From positions 1 through 46,257 of the forward strand of contig NZ_WPZL01000029.1 in assembly GCF_013031245.1 (NCBI RefSeq): DNA of 46,257 bases, read 5' to 3'. This stretch comes from Ruegeria lacuscaerulensis. GTDB lineage: Bacteria > Pseudomonadota > Alphaproteobacteria > Rhodobacterales > Rhodobacteraceae. Each line of letters starts with the position of its first letter. Positions within the stretch are counted from its first letter, which is position 1. The notes under the pieces were generated by a model. That model was not told the origin of the DNA. It was given only the letters and a program-made list of their open reading frames with translations, and did no database searches. A program made the position numbers and the translations under genes. This document shows positions 33,814-41,967 of this stretch, piece by piece.

Positions 33814-34121
33814 TCCTGCCACCCCCAGAGATCGGCGGAGCTTTGCACGTTTTTGGCGGGCCCATTGCCAGATATGGCTGCCATATATAACTTACAAAAC
33901 GACAAGTGCAGGCATCTTCATGCCGCAAAAAAGCACGCGGTGTTGAACGAGTAGTGGGGCAAAGCCCCGTCAGGTAAAAATAACCAAATTTTAACCCAAG
34001 GTGGTTCATAGTTTTGCCATGATTTCGTCACGGAATCAGTATGGGCGCCTGCCCATGGCATAGACCATCGCCCACTTTGGGTTGCGCTCATACCAAGGCG
34101 AATGCCGGAGGACCGAAAAAC
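33814..34121. other. Intergenic region between sugar genes and replication block
   Basis: About 310 bases with several short symmetric elements and no gene: ATATGGCTGCCATAT (33872-33886), GGCAT-CTTC-ATGCC (33911-33924), GGGGC-AAA-GCCCC (33956-33968), a near-palindrome at 34021-34037 and ATGGGC-GCCT-GCCCAT (34041-34056). One or more could end transcription from the dehydrogenase gene, though none has a T-tract. Confidence 0.45.
34021..34037. promoter_or_regulatory. Near-perfect 17-bp palindrome, candidate operator
   Basis: GATTTCGTCACGGAATC pairs fully except for one T/G mismatch. A possible -35 (TTGCCA, 34014-34019) and weak -10 (CAGTAT, 34037-34042) are spaced 17 bp apart with the palindrome between them, as expected for a repressor site on the promoter of the small membrane protein. 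Both promoter boxes are weak. Confidence 0.3.
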
Positions 34122-34325
34122 ATGTTGGGAATTATCGGAATAGCTATCCTTGTCGGCCTGTGCGCTGGCGGGTTTGCTTTGTATTCCGGCTCTTCCATCC
34201 TGATGGCATTCGGGGCCTATATGCTGGTTGGCTGGATGTTCATACTGGCGACCATCATCGTTAGCTGCTCGGTGAAAGCGATAAAGATACGAATCCGGAA
34301 ACAAAATCACGCCTATTCCGGCTGA
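34122..34325 (+). CDS. Small two-helix membrane protein, function unknown
   Basis: A 67-residue protein with two hydrophobic helices (about 2-20 and 25-50) joined by a short Ser/Gly turn and a basic tail (KAIKIRIRKQNH). The ATG at 34122 has GGAGG ten bases upstream; the frame is open upstream to 34041 but without a better site. It is convergent with repA, separated by four bases. The size and shape are like toxin-type or membrane-stress peptides, but there is no recognisable antitoxin partner, and I do not assign a function. The good ribosome site and hydrophobic pattern argue that it is expressed. Confidence 0.55.
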   Translation: MLGIIGIAILVGLCAGGFALYSGSSILMAFGAYMLVGWMFILATIIVSCSVKAIKIRIRKQNHAYSG

Positions 34326-34329
34326 TCGT

Positions 34330-35337
34330 TCAATCCCGACCCGCCACCCTCTTGGCCACATATCCCAGGAAGGCCCGCTGGGGATTTCTGATCTGTGGAC
34401 GGCCCGACGCAGCCCAATAGGCCAGCCAATCCGCCTCCAGCGCATAGACGTCCCGGCCGGGCGCCATCGCTCTGGCCTCCTCCAAAGCTGCCGGTGGCAG
34501 GATCGGCTTGTCCGGCCCCTCTACCACCTGCCCGCGGCGCGTGAACCGGATCAGGTCCCCGGGCTCTTCGGTTATCTCATAATCAGGAAGGTGATCGGCA
34601 GCGATCATGTCCCGGATCATTTTACGGAACACCCGCCGGGGTGAGGCCGAACCCGATTTCTTCAGCAGCACCTCGACCGAGATCCGCCATTCGGGCTGGC
34701 GCCCGCAATGTTTGCGCGCCAGCTCATAAATCCGCCGTTCCAGCGGTTTGCGCAGACGGAAGTAATCGCGGCTGAGGGTCAGCACGGATTTGGCCAACAC
34801 CGCGCGGAACAGCCAGTCCGACAGTTTCACGCTGACGCTGACCATCCGGCCCGCCCGGGTACGGCGGACGATTTCCCAGCTTTCGATCAGGCCGAACCCG
34901 GTGGTGGTCTCGGTCTCACCGGTGACGATGTTGGTGGTGATCCGGGTACCGGCCAGCCGCTCGAACGCTTCGCGCAGGCGCTTGTAACCGTCACCACTGG
35001 TCTCGCGGTTTGTCGCCACCATCAGATCATGCGCCGTAAGATGCAGCACCTGGCTGACCGTCCGGCCTGCATTGATCGCCGCCATCAGCTGGCTGATGCA
35101 AAAGATCAGGATGTCTTTGTCGTGGATTGTCGCCAGGCCGCGCACCGACGGCGTCACCGTAATCTCGACCCCGTTATGTTCGTAGTTCAGAATCCGCCGG
35201 TCCGGTCGGGTCGAGAGCGAAAACATCGGATGCTCCATCGACCCCATATCGGTCTTGGGCAGCGCATCGAAGATATCGCATACAAAAAAATCACCCGTTG
35301 GATGCCGGTCAGGCAACAATGCCCCTGACCCGCTCAT
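34330..35337 (-). CDS. repA: RepA-type plasmid replication initiator
   Basis: A 335-residue replication initiator of the RepA (RPA, PF10134-like) family common on Rhodobacterales plasmids. Recognisable stretches are LPDRHPTGDFFVCDIFDALP, SMEHPMFSLSTRPDRRIL, GLATIHDKDILIFCISQLMA, the winged-helix-like LRKPLERRIYELARKHCG and the C-terminal RNPQRAFLGYVAKR. It should bind the iterons in its own upstream region and open the origin. The ATG at 35337 keeps the complete conserved N-terminus and has AGGG upstream. It diverges from parA across the origin, the standard arrangement for this plasmid class. Confidence 0.92.
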   Translation of the reverse strand: MSGSGALLPDRHPTGDFFVCDIFDALPKTDMGSMEHPMFSLSTRPDRRILNYEHNGVEITVTPSVRGLATIHDKDILIFCISQLMAAINAGRTVSQVLHLTAHDLMVATNRETSGDGYKRLREAFERLAGTRITTNIVTGETETTTGFGLIESWEIVRRTRAGRMVSVSVKLSDWLFRAVLAKSVLTLSRDYFRLRKPLERRIYELARKHCGRQPEWRISVEVLLKKSGSASPRRVFRKMIRDMIAADHLPDYEITEEPGDLIRFTRRGQVVEGPDKPILPPAALEEARAMAPGRDVYALEADWLAYWAASGRPQIRNPQRAFLGYVAKRVAGRD

Positions 35338-35402
35338 ACTGCCCTGCCCATATGTTCCTGCCCGAATCTGCGTTCGTGGTTTTATTGACGCTCACCGTAA
35401 AG

Positions 35403-35411
35403 TTATCCACA
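35403..35411 (+). promoter_or_regulatory. DnaA box
   Basis: TTATCCACA, an exact match to the strict DnaA consensus, 22 bp before the first iteron. Confidence 0.75.
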
Positions 35412-35432
35412 GGAGGCGTAAAGCCGCCGGAT

Positions 35433-35492
35433 CGTGGGTTCAGAGTCAGTCCAACGTGGGTTCAGAGTCACCCTTTCGTGGGATCAGATTCA
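35433..35492 (+). repeat. Three RepA iterons with a 22-bp period
   Basis: Copies start at 35433, 35455 and 35477. The first two are identical (CGTGGGTTCAGAGTCA); the third is CGTGGGATCAGATTCA, two changes away. The exact 22-bp spacing puts each copy on the same face of the helix two turns apart, as expected for cooperative initiator binding. Confidence 0.85.
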
Positions 35493-35538
35493 CTTAGGAT
35501 ATCAAAAGTCACAAAAACCTATTTTTTTTCTTATACTT

Positions 35539-35562
35539 AAAGGAGGTGGCCGAATGCCGTAA
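35539..35562 (+). other. Strong ribosome site with a two-codon minigene (ATG-CCG-TAA)
   Basis: AAAGGAGGT (35539-35547) is nearly a perfect anti-16S match, six bases before ATG CCG TAA (35554-35562). The reading stops after two codons in this frame, and the GTG frame also stops within seven codons. It lies inside the origin on the parA-coding strand. It may be a remnant of a start site or a ribosome-trapping leader element. Confidence 0.4.
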
Positions 35563-35739
35563 CTAATAAGATAACAGAATTCTAACAGAACAATTTTTTG
35601 CAACCTGCATTAAAACCGCCCCTCAAACGGCTTTTACCCGTTATTTTTGCTTAGAAAATCCAGTCTTGTACTCATAATGCTTTCGCATGCCATCTTTTGT
35701 GGTATATTAAGGAAAACATAGCACACAGGCAGTATTTCG

Positions 35740-37152
35740 ATGCGAGCAGGCACATCCGAGGGACTCCCCCCGTATTTCAATATCGATCCGGACCTGGCTT
35801 ATGAAGAGCTTGGAGATCCCACCGGCACGCATGATTTCTCGGACATCGCAGATGCCTGTGCCCGAGGCCGGGCCGATCTGGCGCACCGGGGGCTGGAGGA
35901 TGACGGTCAAAAAAAACTGCGGCTGTTGTCGACCTGGGAAATTACCAAATATCTGATCCCCGTCGCGCCCGCTCATTTCCGCCGGGTCCTGAAGGGCAAC
36001 CCGGATCTGCCGCAAGGGCGGTCGGAAACCGAAGGTGGTGCCAAGTGGTTCACGCTGGACGAGGTATTGCGCCTGCGCCTGCATTTCGCCTCCGAAGGCT
36101 CCAAGGCCAAAGAGTATCGCCCCTACCGCCCCAAGGGGCTGCCGGCCAAGATCGTCTCGGTGGCAAACTTCAAGGGCGGCGTCGGCAAGACGTCAACTTG
36201 CGCCCATCTGGCCATGTCCGCGGCTTTGGACGGCTACAAGGTTCTGGTTATCGATCTGGACAGTCAGGGGTCGATGACCTCGATCTTCGGCGGCAAGGTA
36301 ACGGATGAATGGCAGACGGTGTTTCCTCTGCTCGCCCGCCACTATGCCACCCATCTGCGCCGCGACAATCAGGGACGGCTTGACCGGGGCGAGGCCCCCC
36401 ACCCGATCGATGACACGCTGTCAGACGCGCTGAAAGTACGCGGCGGAGATCTGATCCAGGAAACCCACTGGCCGAATATCGATCTGATCGGCGCTCAGCT
36501 GAACCTCTATTGGGCCGAATTCCAGATTCCCGTCTGGCGCATGCAAGGCCGCAGCTGGAAGTTGTGGGATGCGCTGACCGACACTCTGGAAGAAGATGGC
36601 GTATTGGACGAGTACGATATCGTCTTCGTCGATACCCCCCCAGCCCTGGGCTATTTGACCATCAACGGGCTGGCGGCCTCGGACATCCTGCTGGTGCCCA
36701 TGGGGGCGTCGTTTCTGGAGTTCGATTCCACCGGTCGGTTCTTCGACATGCTGCATTCCACCTTCCAGTCCATCGAAGACGGAGAAAACATGGCCGCCCG
36801 CGCGCTGGGACGCCCCGAGATGGCCTTTCAATGGGATGCAGTGCGCACGGTCATCACCCGCTATGACGGTAGCCAGCAGGCGGAACTGGCCGGGCTGATG
36901 CAGGCCTATCTGGGGCGTACCCTGTCGCCGCACTGGCAGGGTTACACAGCGCTGATCGGGCAGGCCGGAGAGCAGGTCAACGGCATTTACGAGGCCGATT
37001 ACCGCGACTTCAACCGCGAGACCTATGTGCGCGGGCGGGAAACCTTTGACGCCACCTATGCCTCGTTCAAGAAGCTGCTGATCGGGGTTTGGCGGGGCGA
37101 GGAACTGGCACAGCAAAACGAAGAGGCGGGAACGCCGGAACTGACACTCTGA
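35740..37152 (+). CDS. parA: ParA partition ATPase
   Basis: A 470-residue type Ia ParA. Residues 1-140 are an N-terminal DNA-binding region (TWEITKYLIPVAPAHFRRVL, WFTLDEVLRLR) that normally represses the par operon. The deviant Walker A is K145-G-G-V-G-K150-T, followed by VLVIDLDSQGSMTSIF and the Walker B-like YDIVFVDTPPALG. It positions plasmid copies using ParB-parS complexes. An upstream TATATT may be its -10. The ribosome site is weak (AGG). parB follows after 77 bp that contain a parS-like palindrome. Confidence 0.93.
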   Translation: MRAGTSEGLPPYFNIDPDLAYEELGDPTGTHDFSDIADACARGRADLAHRGLEDDGQKKLRLLSTWEITKYLIPVAPAHFRRVLKGNPDLPQGRSETEGGAKWFTLDEVLRLRLHFASEGSKAKEYRPYRPKGLPAKIVSVANFKGGVGKTSTCAHLAMSAALDGYKVLVIDLDSQGSMTSIFGGKVTDEWQTVFPLLARHYATHLRRDNQGRLDRGEAPHPIDDTLSDALKVRGGDLIQETHWPNIDLIGAQLNLYWAEFQIPVWRMQGRSWKLWDALTDTLEEDGVLDEYDIVFVDTPPALGYLTINGLAASDILLVPMGASFLEFDSTGRFFDMLHSTFQSIEDGENMAARALGRPEMAFQWDAVRTVITRYDGSQQAELAGLMQAYLGRTLSPHWQGYTALIGQAGEQVNGIYEADYRDFNRETYVRGRETFDATYASFKKLLIGVWRGEELAQQNEEAGTPELTL

Positions 37153-37158
37153 CAGGCA

Positions 37159-37176
37159 TGTTTCGCGCGCGAAACA
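37159..37176. promoter_or_regulatory. parS-like palindrome, copy 1
   Basis: TGTTTCGCGCGCGAAACA, a perfect 18-bp palindrome between parA and parB, six bases after the parA stop. An identical copy follows parB. Position, symmetry and duplication indicate the ParB binding (centromere) site. Confidence 0.8.
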
Positions 37177-37229
37177 CATCTGCCGTGGCCCAAAACAGAG
37201 TCTGATCCGCGCAGGAAAAGGAGAAACCG

Positions 37230-38252
37230 ATGGCAAAACGCAAACGACTGACCCCTGCCCGACCGGATTATCTGGACGACACCCGCCCTGCCCATGGGGT
37301 GAATTCCATGTTTCCGGCGGATACGCCCCGGTCCGCACCTCCGGTTGCGCAGGTGGCTGGTGCCACGGCCGCTCAGGCCGCGCTGGAGGAGTTGTCCGAA
37401 GAATTGCGTGCCGCCCGCGCTGAGGGGCGGTTGGTGCAGGACCTGCCGCTGGACGCCATCGAGGAAACCCACCTGGTCCGCGACCGGATGGCTGCCGACG
37501 ATGCCGAGATGGACGCGCTGAAGGAAAGCTTGAAAGCGCGCGGGCAGCAAACCCCGATTGAAGTCGTGGAACTGGAAGGCGGACAATACGGCCTGATCTC
37601 AGGCTGGCGGCGGATGACAGCGCTGCGGGCGCTGGCGCAGGAAACGGGCGAGGCACGCTTTGACACCGTACGCGCGTTCCTCAGGCAGCCGCAGAGCGCC
37701 TCGGACGCCTATGTGGCCATGGTCGAGGAAAACGAGATCCGTGTCGGGCTGAGCTATTACGAACGCGCCCGGATCGTGGCCCGTGCGGCAGAGCAGGGGG
37801 TTTACCCGGATGAAACTGCGGCCCTTCGCGGGCTATTCGCCTCGGCGAGTCGCGCCAAACGGTCGAAGATCGGATCTTTCGTCGCGATCTATCATGCGCT
37901 GGATGAACATTTGCGGTTCCCTTCGGCCATTCCCGAGCGGTTGGGGCTGTCGATTGCAAAGACTCTGAAGGACGATCCCAGGACTTTGCCTGCGATTGCC
38001 AAGGCGCTGGATGAAACCCGGGCAGCGACAGGGGACGCCGAAATCTCAGTTCTGACACGTGCGGCGAATGAAATAGGGTCTAATTCTCTAAAAATGTCCG
38101 ATTCAGACTCTGTTTCGCCGCCAACGGAGACGATTGGCGATATTCAGGTGAAACAGAGTCGAAACGGGAAGCAGCTTACGCTGTCCGGTCGCGGAGTGTC
38201 GGAGGCATTCCTTTCGGACTTGCGAGATTGGCTGCACGCCCGTGGCACCTGA
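37230..38252 (+). CDS. parB: ParB partition protein
   Basis: A 340-residue ParB/RepB/Spo0J-family protein. The N-terminal nuclease-like (CTP-binding) domain spans about 65-165, with LISGWRRMTALRAL at the GxRR nucleotide site and VAMVEENEIRVGLSYYERARI following. A helix-turn-helix around 190-245 should read parS, and the C-terminus (about 290-340) likely dimerises. AAGGAG six bases before the ATG gives a strong start. It is in one operon with parA and is bracketed by two identical palindromes. Confidence 0.92.
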   Translation: MAKRKRLTPARPDYLDDTRPAHGVNSMFPADTPRSAPPVAQVAGATAAQAALEELSEELRAARAEGRLVQDLPLDAIEETHLVRDRMAADDAEMDALKESLKARGQQTPIEVVELEGGQYGLISGWRRMTALRALAQETGEARFDTVRAFLRQPQSASDAYVAMVEENEIRVGLSYYERARIVARAAEQGVYPDETAALRGLFASASRAKRSKIGSFVAIYHALDEHLRFPSAIPERLGLSIAKTLKDDPRTLPAIAKALDETRAATGDAEISVLTRAANEIGSNSLKMSDSDSVSPPTETIGDIQVKQSRNGKQLTLSGRGVSEAFLSDLRDWLHARGT

Positions 38253-38270
38253 TGTTTCGCGCGCGAAACA
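38253..38270. promoter_or_regulatory. parS-like palindrome, copy 2
   Basis: The same 18-bp TGTTTCGCGCGCGAAACA, starting directly after the parB stop codon; here the symmetry extends one base on each side (A...T, 38252-38271). It also sits in the 56-bp gap to the convergent GT-C gene. Confidence 0.8.
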
Positions 38271-38308
38271 TTTAGAATTTCATCCTGCTGGCAGCGCCCT
38301 GCGGTTGA

Positions 38309-40267
38309 TCAATCCGATCCATCAGCAGGATCGTTCTCACTGCGCTCAAGAAGGACGAAACGATCATTGCTGAAGATCGGGGCATAGTTACCCATGAGAT
38401 AATTCCCGACGAGCCGGCGCCAGCGCGTCCGCATTTGCATGGCTTCAAGTGGGACAGCAGGTACATGAACCGAAGCCAGCATCGCCCGCAACTCGCCATA
38501 TTTGCCACGGCTGACCCAATGATTGCCAGGCGGGGGCGGAGCATCGTCGGGGGTCGATGACATCCAGTCATAGGATTCCCGATCGATAACCACGAGAACA
38601 TCCGGGTTTTCGTTGAGCATTTGACGCAACAACTGGCCACGTTCATCGCCATAGATATAGTTATCAGTCAGAAAGCCGACTTTTGAGACCCCTAACTTTG
38701 CTGGCAAAGACCACAGGCGGTCATAGGCAAAGACGGGCTTACCTCTTTGCGGTGGTTCTGACAGGAAGCGCGACAGTTCTACGATATTTTCGTCCGGATC
38801 GCTCTTTTCACGTAGAAGGTTCTGCTGCACGGAGTTGACGATGGTGTCGGGCCGCGCCAACTGACCGGAAATCATGGCTTGATAGTTGGCCAGTAATCCG
38901 TCGCGGAAAACATATCGGGCGATCGTGAACTGACCGAAAGTGTATGTCAGTGCCAGGATCAGAGTCAGGGCAATCCCTAAACCCCGCAATGAGTTGGCGA
39001 TAGGGGCGTAGGATGCGCGTAGAGGCAGTATAAGGCAGAACGCAATAGGCAGAACACTGGGGACAAGGTGCCATTGATCGGCACGGCTAAGACCGCTTTT
39101 AAGCAGGATTGCTGCATAAGCCAAAGCACCGATGATCAACAGATCAGAGGGTCCCGGCGTATCTATCCAGTTGCGGCTTAGCGCTGATCCGGTCAGCCAG
39201 ATGGCGATCAGGACCAGTGCAAAGACTGCAAGGCCCGACGCGGTCCAATAAAAGCGGAAAGCTGCCTCACCCGCATCAAACTGCCCGGTCAGATAGCGGA
39301 CGACGGAAAAGTAATCCCCGACGGCGGGACCCAGAAGCAACCACAGGCACCCCACCCAGATGACGAATGATATCCCCGCCGTCAGCAAAAGCGCGGTGAT
39401 TGCGCGCCAGTCCCGGAGTTTGGCGAAGATGGATGCGTAGATTGCAAAAATGCCAATGGCGGTGGCGGCGCCGAAGTCCTGAGAGTAGCTGAGCAACAGC
39501 CCAAGAGCGATGCCATGCAGCACACAGAGCCCGGTGTGGAAAGGGCGATGGGCCACACTGATCAGGATCAGCACACCTGCCAGTTTGCGCAGACCGTTCT
39601 GGTTCGGTCCGAGCATGGTGTTGAAATACAGGCTGGACAGTAGCAGGAACGCCCCTAATCGGGCCCAGAAAGACGAAATGTAGGTCTGGATGGGGATGAG
39701 CAGCGCCAGCATCACCAGCAGTTCCAAAATCATCACGTAAGTATAAAATGAAACCAGGGAAAACGAAGTCAGCTTGGTCCACCAATATGCGGGGTAGAGC
39801 ATAAGAGGCCCGTACAAAAATTCGAAATCCTGATAAGGTACGTCTCCACCCAGCATTCGATGCAGTGCTGTCAGATGGATGGATTCTTCGAAAAACGGCC
39901 CACTTGGTGCAAGTGCCGGAGGGAAGTAAGCAAATACGATTGCAATAAATACAAGCAACGGCAACAGCAGGGTCGCCGCCCATCCGGATTTTGAAGCAGA
40001 TTGGGCCGGGGAACGTGGAGAGAATTCCGCCCCGCGTGACAACACCCAGACGCCTGTTACGGTGAAGAATATCCACAGCACGGTCGTGATATGTGCAATT
40101 CGGTTATTATATCCTTCGGCCTGCGCCGTGCTGATGACACCCGGCGCGTGCCCGAATGCTTGCGGAAGCCACACTATCAATGGCAGGACCAGAATGAACG
40201 AGGCCAGCGTAAAAACAACGCTTCGCCAGTTGGGGTTGGTATTTTTTTGCATCTCCGTTCTCGTCAT
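38309..40267 (-). CDS. GT-C type membrane glycosyltransferase
   Basis: A 652-residue polytopic protein with about eleven hydrophobic helices to near residue 470, then a soluble domain of about 170 residues. The first long periplasmic loop reads FFEESIHLTALHRMLGGDVP followed by YQDFEFLYGP, matching a GT-C group whose acidic pair (E-E here) lies just after the second or third helix. It should transfer a sugar from a polyprenyl-phosphate donor in the periplasm. The start at ATG 40267 has no good ribosome site; ATG 40252 has GGAG too close to it. It is the last gene of a minus-strand run and 82 bp after the GT2 gene that may make its donor. Confidence 0.75.
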   Translation of the reverse strand: MTRTEMQKNTNPNWRSVVFTLASFILVLPLIVWLPQAFGHAPGVISTAQAEGYNNRIAHITTVLWIFFTVTGVWVLSRGAEFSPRSPAQSASKSGWAATLLLPLLVFIAIVFAYFPPALAPSGPFFEESIHLTALHRMLGGDVPYQDFEFLYGPLMLYPAYWWTKLTSFSLVSFYTYVMILELLVMLALLIPIQTYISSFWARLGAFLLLSSLYFNTMLGPNQNGLRKLAGVLILISVAHRPFHTGLCVLHGIALGLLLSYSQDFGAATAIGIFAIYASIFAKLRDWRAITALLLTAGISFVIWVGCLWLLLGPAVGDYFSVVRYLTGQFDAGEAAFRFYWTASGLAVFALVLIAIWLTGSALSRNWIDTPGPSDLLIIGALAYAAILLKSGLSRADQWHLVPSVLPIAFCLILPLRASYAPIANSLRGLGIALTLILALTYTFGQFTIARYVFRDGLLANYQAMISGQLARPDTIVNSVQQNLLREKSDPDENIVELSRFLSEPPQRGKPVFAYDRLWSLPAKLGVSKVGFLTDNYIYGDERGQLLRQMLNENPDVLVVIDRESYDWMSSTPDDAPPPPGNHWVSRGKYGELRAMLASVHVPAVPLEAMQMRTRWRRLVGNYLMGNYAPIFSNDRFVLLERSENDPADGSD

Positions 40268-40349
40268 AGGTCAGCAGTTCGTATTGGCGGGGGATCCTGA
40301 ATTGCTTTGATATATCAGGCATGTCTGCCCTCAGGACCACTTCAGGTGT

Positions 40350-41144
40350 TTAGTTCTTGGGGTGATATCTCCTTGTTACAGCCCCAAATAATTCTCCAAG
40401 CAGATCCAGTTTCCCTCTGAACCCATTGATTTTGGTCGGTACGGCGCCGCTGTCGGGATAGGTGCGGGTCACGCCAACCTCGGTCACTTTATATCCAAGC
40501 TGTGATGCTCTGACGGACAGGTAAAACAGAAGGCTGTACCGCATGAAGATGTTCCGGAAAGGGCGGACACCCGGGTCGGCCAGAAAGGCACTGGAATAGC
40601 CTCGAAACCCGTTGGTGGTGTCGGTGAACCAATGACGTGCGGCAAGGCTGACCAGAGGGGCATGGATAAAACGGCCGGCAATCCAGCGTGATAGGGGCGT
40701 GTTGATTGCGCGGCCCCCGCGTGAATAGCGCGAGCCCTGGACATATCCAAATCCGGCCTCGAGCTTGTCGAGGATGCGCTGGATGCCATCGACACCATCC
40801 TTGCCGTTCCCATCCATGGTGATGATCGCCTCATAGCCCTGTTCCAGCGCCCAGGCATAGGCCATTCGTAATTGCGCGCTCAGTTTGCCGGGGCCGGTCT
40901 TTGTCAGACAGGCCCGGACCCGTCTGGGTTCAAGCTGGGTCGCATCTGTTGAACCGTCATTGGACCCACCATCCGCGATGATGATATCTACCGGTGGTGC
41001 AAGAGCGGCTATGGCATCCAACTGACCCAGCAACCGTTTGCCTTCGTTAATGACCGGGATGACCAGCGCCACTGCGGAATTACGGGGCTGAAAGACCTCA
41101 CTTTCATATGTGGGAACTTGCCGGTCTGGTTCTATCTCGGACAT
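40350..41144 (-). CDS. GT2 glycosyltransferase, DPM1-like, soluble
   Basis: A 264-residue GT-A protein: ALVIPVINEGKRLLGQL, IIADGGSNDGSTD and ITMDGNGKDGVDGIQRI mark a DPM1-type enzyme, with RWFTDTTNGFRGYS in the acceptor region. It lacks C-terminal membrane helices. ATG 41144 is chosen because AAGGGG lies five bases upstream; the longer frame to 41201 would overlap the isomerase gene by 47 bp. It probably charges polyprenyl phosphate with a sugar for the downstream GT-C enzyme. Confidence 0.83.
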   Translation of the reverse strand: MSEIEPDRQVPTYESEVFQPRNSAVALVIPVINEGKRLLGQLDAIAALAPPVDIIIADGGSNDGSTDATQLEPRRVRACLTKTGPGKLSAQLRMAYAWALEQGYEAIITMDGNGKDGVDGIQRILDKLEAGFGYVQGSRYSRGGRAINTPLSRWIAGRFIHAPLVSLAARHWFTDTTNGFRGYSSAFLADPGVRPFRNIFMRYSLLFYLSVRASQLGYKVTEVGVTRTYPDSGAVPTKINGFRGKLDLLGELFGAVTRRYHPKN

Positions 41145-41154
41145 TCGGCCCCTT

Positions 41155-41967
41155 TCACTCTTGCCCAAAACAGGCGGCAAGGGTTTCGGACAGCGCATCA
41201 AGCCCGCCGCGCATTTCTACCGAAATCCAATTTTGCCAGCCCGCCGCTTCAAGAGCTTCGGACATAGACTGAACAATTGGTGCCTGTGTTGACAGTGGGG
41301 CCAGTTCCGGGACGCTGAGATGAACATGGTGCGAAATCTCCAAAGCGTTGGAGAGCCAGCTTTCGAATGTTTTGATCTCGCCCGTCAGGATGGCCGCCCC
41401 AAGATCCAGATTCATGCGGATTGCAGGGTGATCGACCGATCTGACAACCGCCAGGGTGTCGGCAATGCTGGTCATGAAATTCGTGCCATACTGCATCGGA
41501 TTGGGTTCCAGTGCGACGACCACACCGTTGGCGGCAGCCGTATCTCCCATCCTGAGAAAATTGTCGCGCCAGATCGCTTCTGCCTGTGTGGCGGCCATAT
41601 CATCCGGGATCACCCTGTTTTGGGGAGAGCCGAAGACAAGGTTCCGGCAGTTCAGGCGCGCGGCAAGCCCGATTGCGCCTTTCATAGTCTCTTGCAGGGT
41701 CTCTTGCGCCATGGACGAGCCAAAAAGATGGGCCTCGGGGACACCAAACAGAAGGGATTGCATCGAGGACGGGCGCAGCCCGAATTCGTCAAGCTCGGCA
41801 AGCACCCGGTCGCATTCCTGTGTGGTCGCCTCCAGCGGTGCATCGAGGTCGGGAAACAGCAGCCCCGGCGCGAATTCAAGGCCGCTCACCCCGTGATCGC
41901 GCAGCAGCGCATAAGCTTCGAGCTTATGCTCAGGGGACCAGGCGATATTCGAGACCGAGAGCTTCAT
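41155..41967 (-). CDS. Xylose-isomerase-like TIM-barrel sugar isomerase/epimerase
   Basis: A 270-residue AP-endonuclease-2/xylose-isomerase-like barrel. LSVSNIAWSPEHKLEA opens it. Candidate metal ligands are the Glu in VVALEPNPMQYG, the Asp in RMNLDLGAA, the His in HHVHLSVPEL and the Glu in WISVEMRGG, one each on successive strands. The family interconverts ketoses and their epimers. Its start overlaps the preceding SDR stop by 4 bp, so the two probably act on one sugar. The substrate is unknown. Confidence 0.83.
   Translation of the reverse strand: MKLSVSNIAWSPEHKLEAYALLRDHGVSGLEFAPGLLFPDLDAPLEATTQECDRVLAELDEFGLRPSSMQSLLFGVPEAHLFGSSMAQETLQETMKGAIGLAARLNCRNLVFGSPQNRVIPDDMAATQAEAIWRDNFLRMGDTAAANGVVVALEPNPMQYGTNFMTSIADTLAVVRSVDHPAIRMNLDLGAAILTGEIKTFESWLSNALEISHHVHLSVPELAPLSTQAPIVQSMSEALEAAGWQNWISVEMRGGLDALSETLAACFGQE

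Larger units (their letters stand above)
35338..35739. other. Plasmid origin of replication (oriV)
   Basis: About 400 non-coding bases between divergent repA and parA. Going from repA: a DnaA box (35403-35411), three iterons (35433-35492), then an AT-rich stretch with T and A runs (about 35495-35720) suited to strand opening. A TATATT hexamer at 35703-35708 could be the parA -10. The order DnaA box, iterons, AT-rich region is a textbook theta-type iteron origin. Confidence 0.8.

Noticed and set aside
34330..38270. Assignment to the known roseobacter biofilm plasmids carrying a rhamnose operon
   Set aside because: The RepA/parAB layout fits that class, but no rmlACBD genes are in the window and the RepA compatibility subgroup cannot be told by eye.
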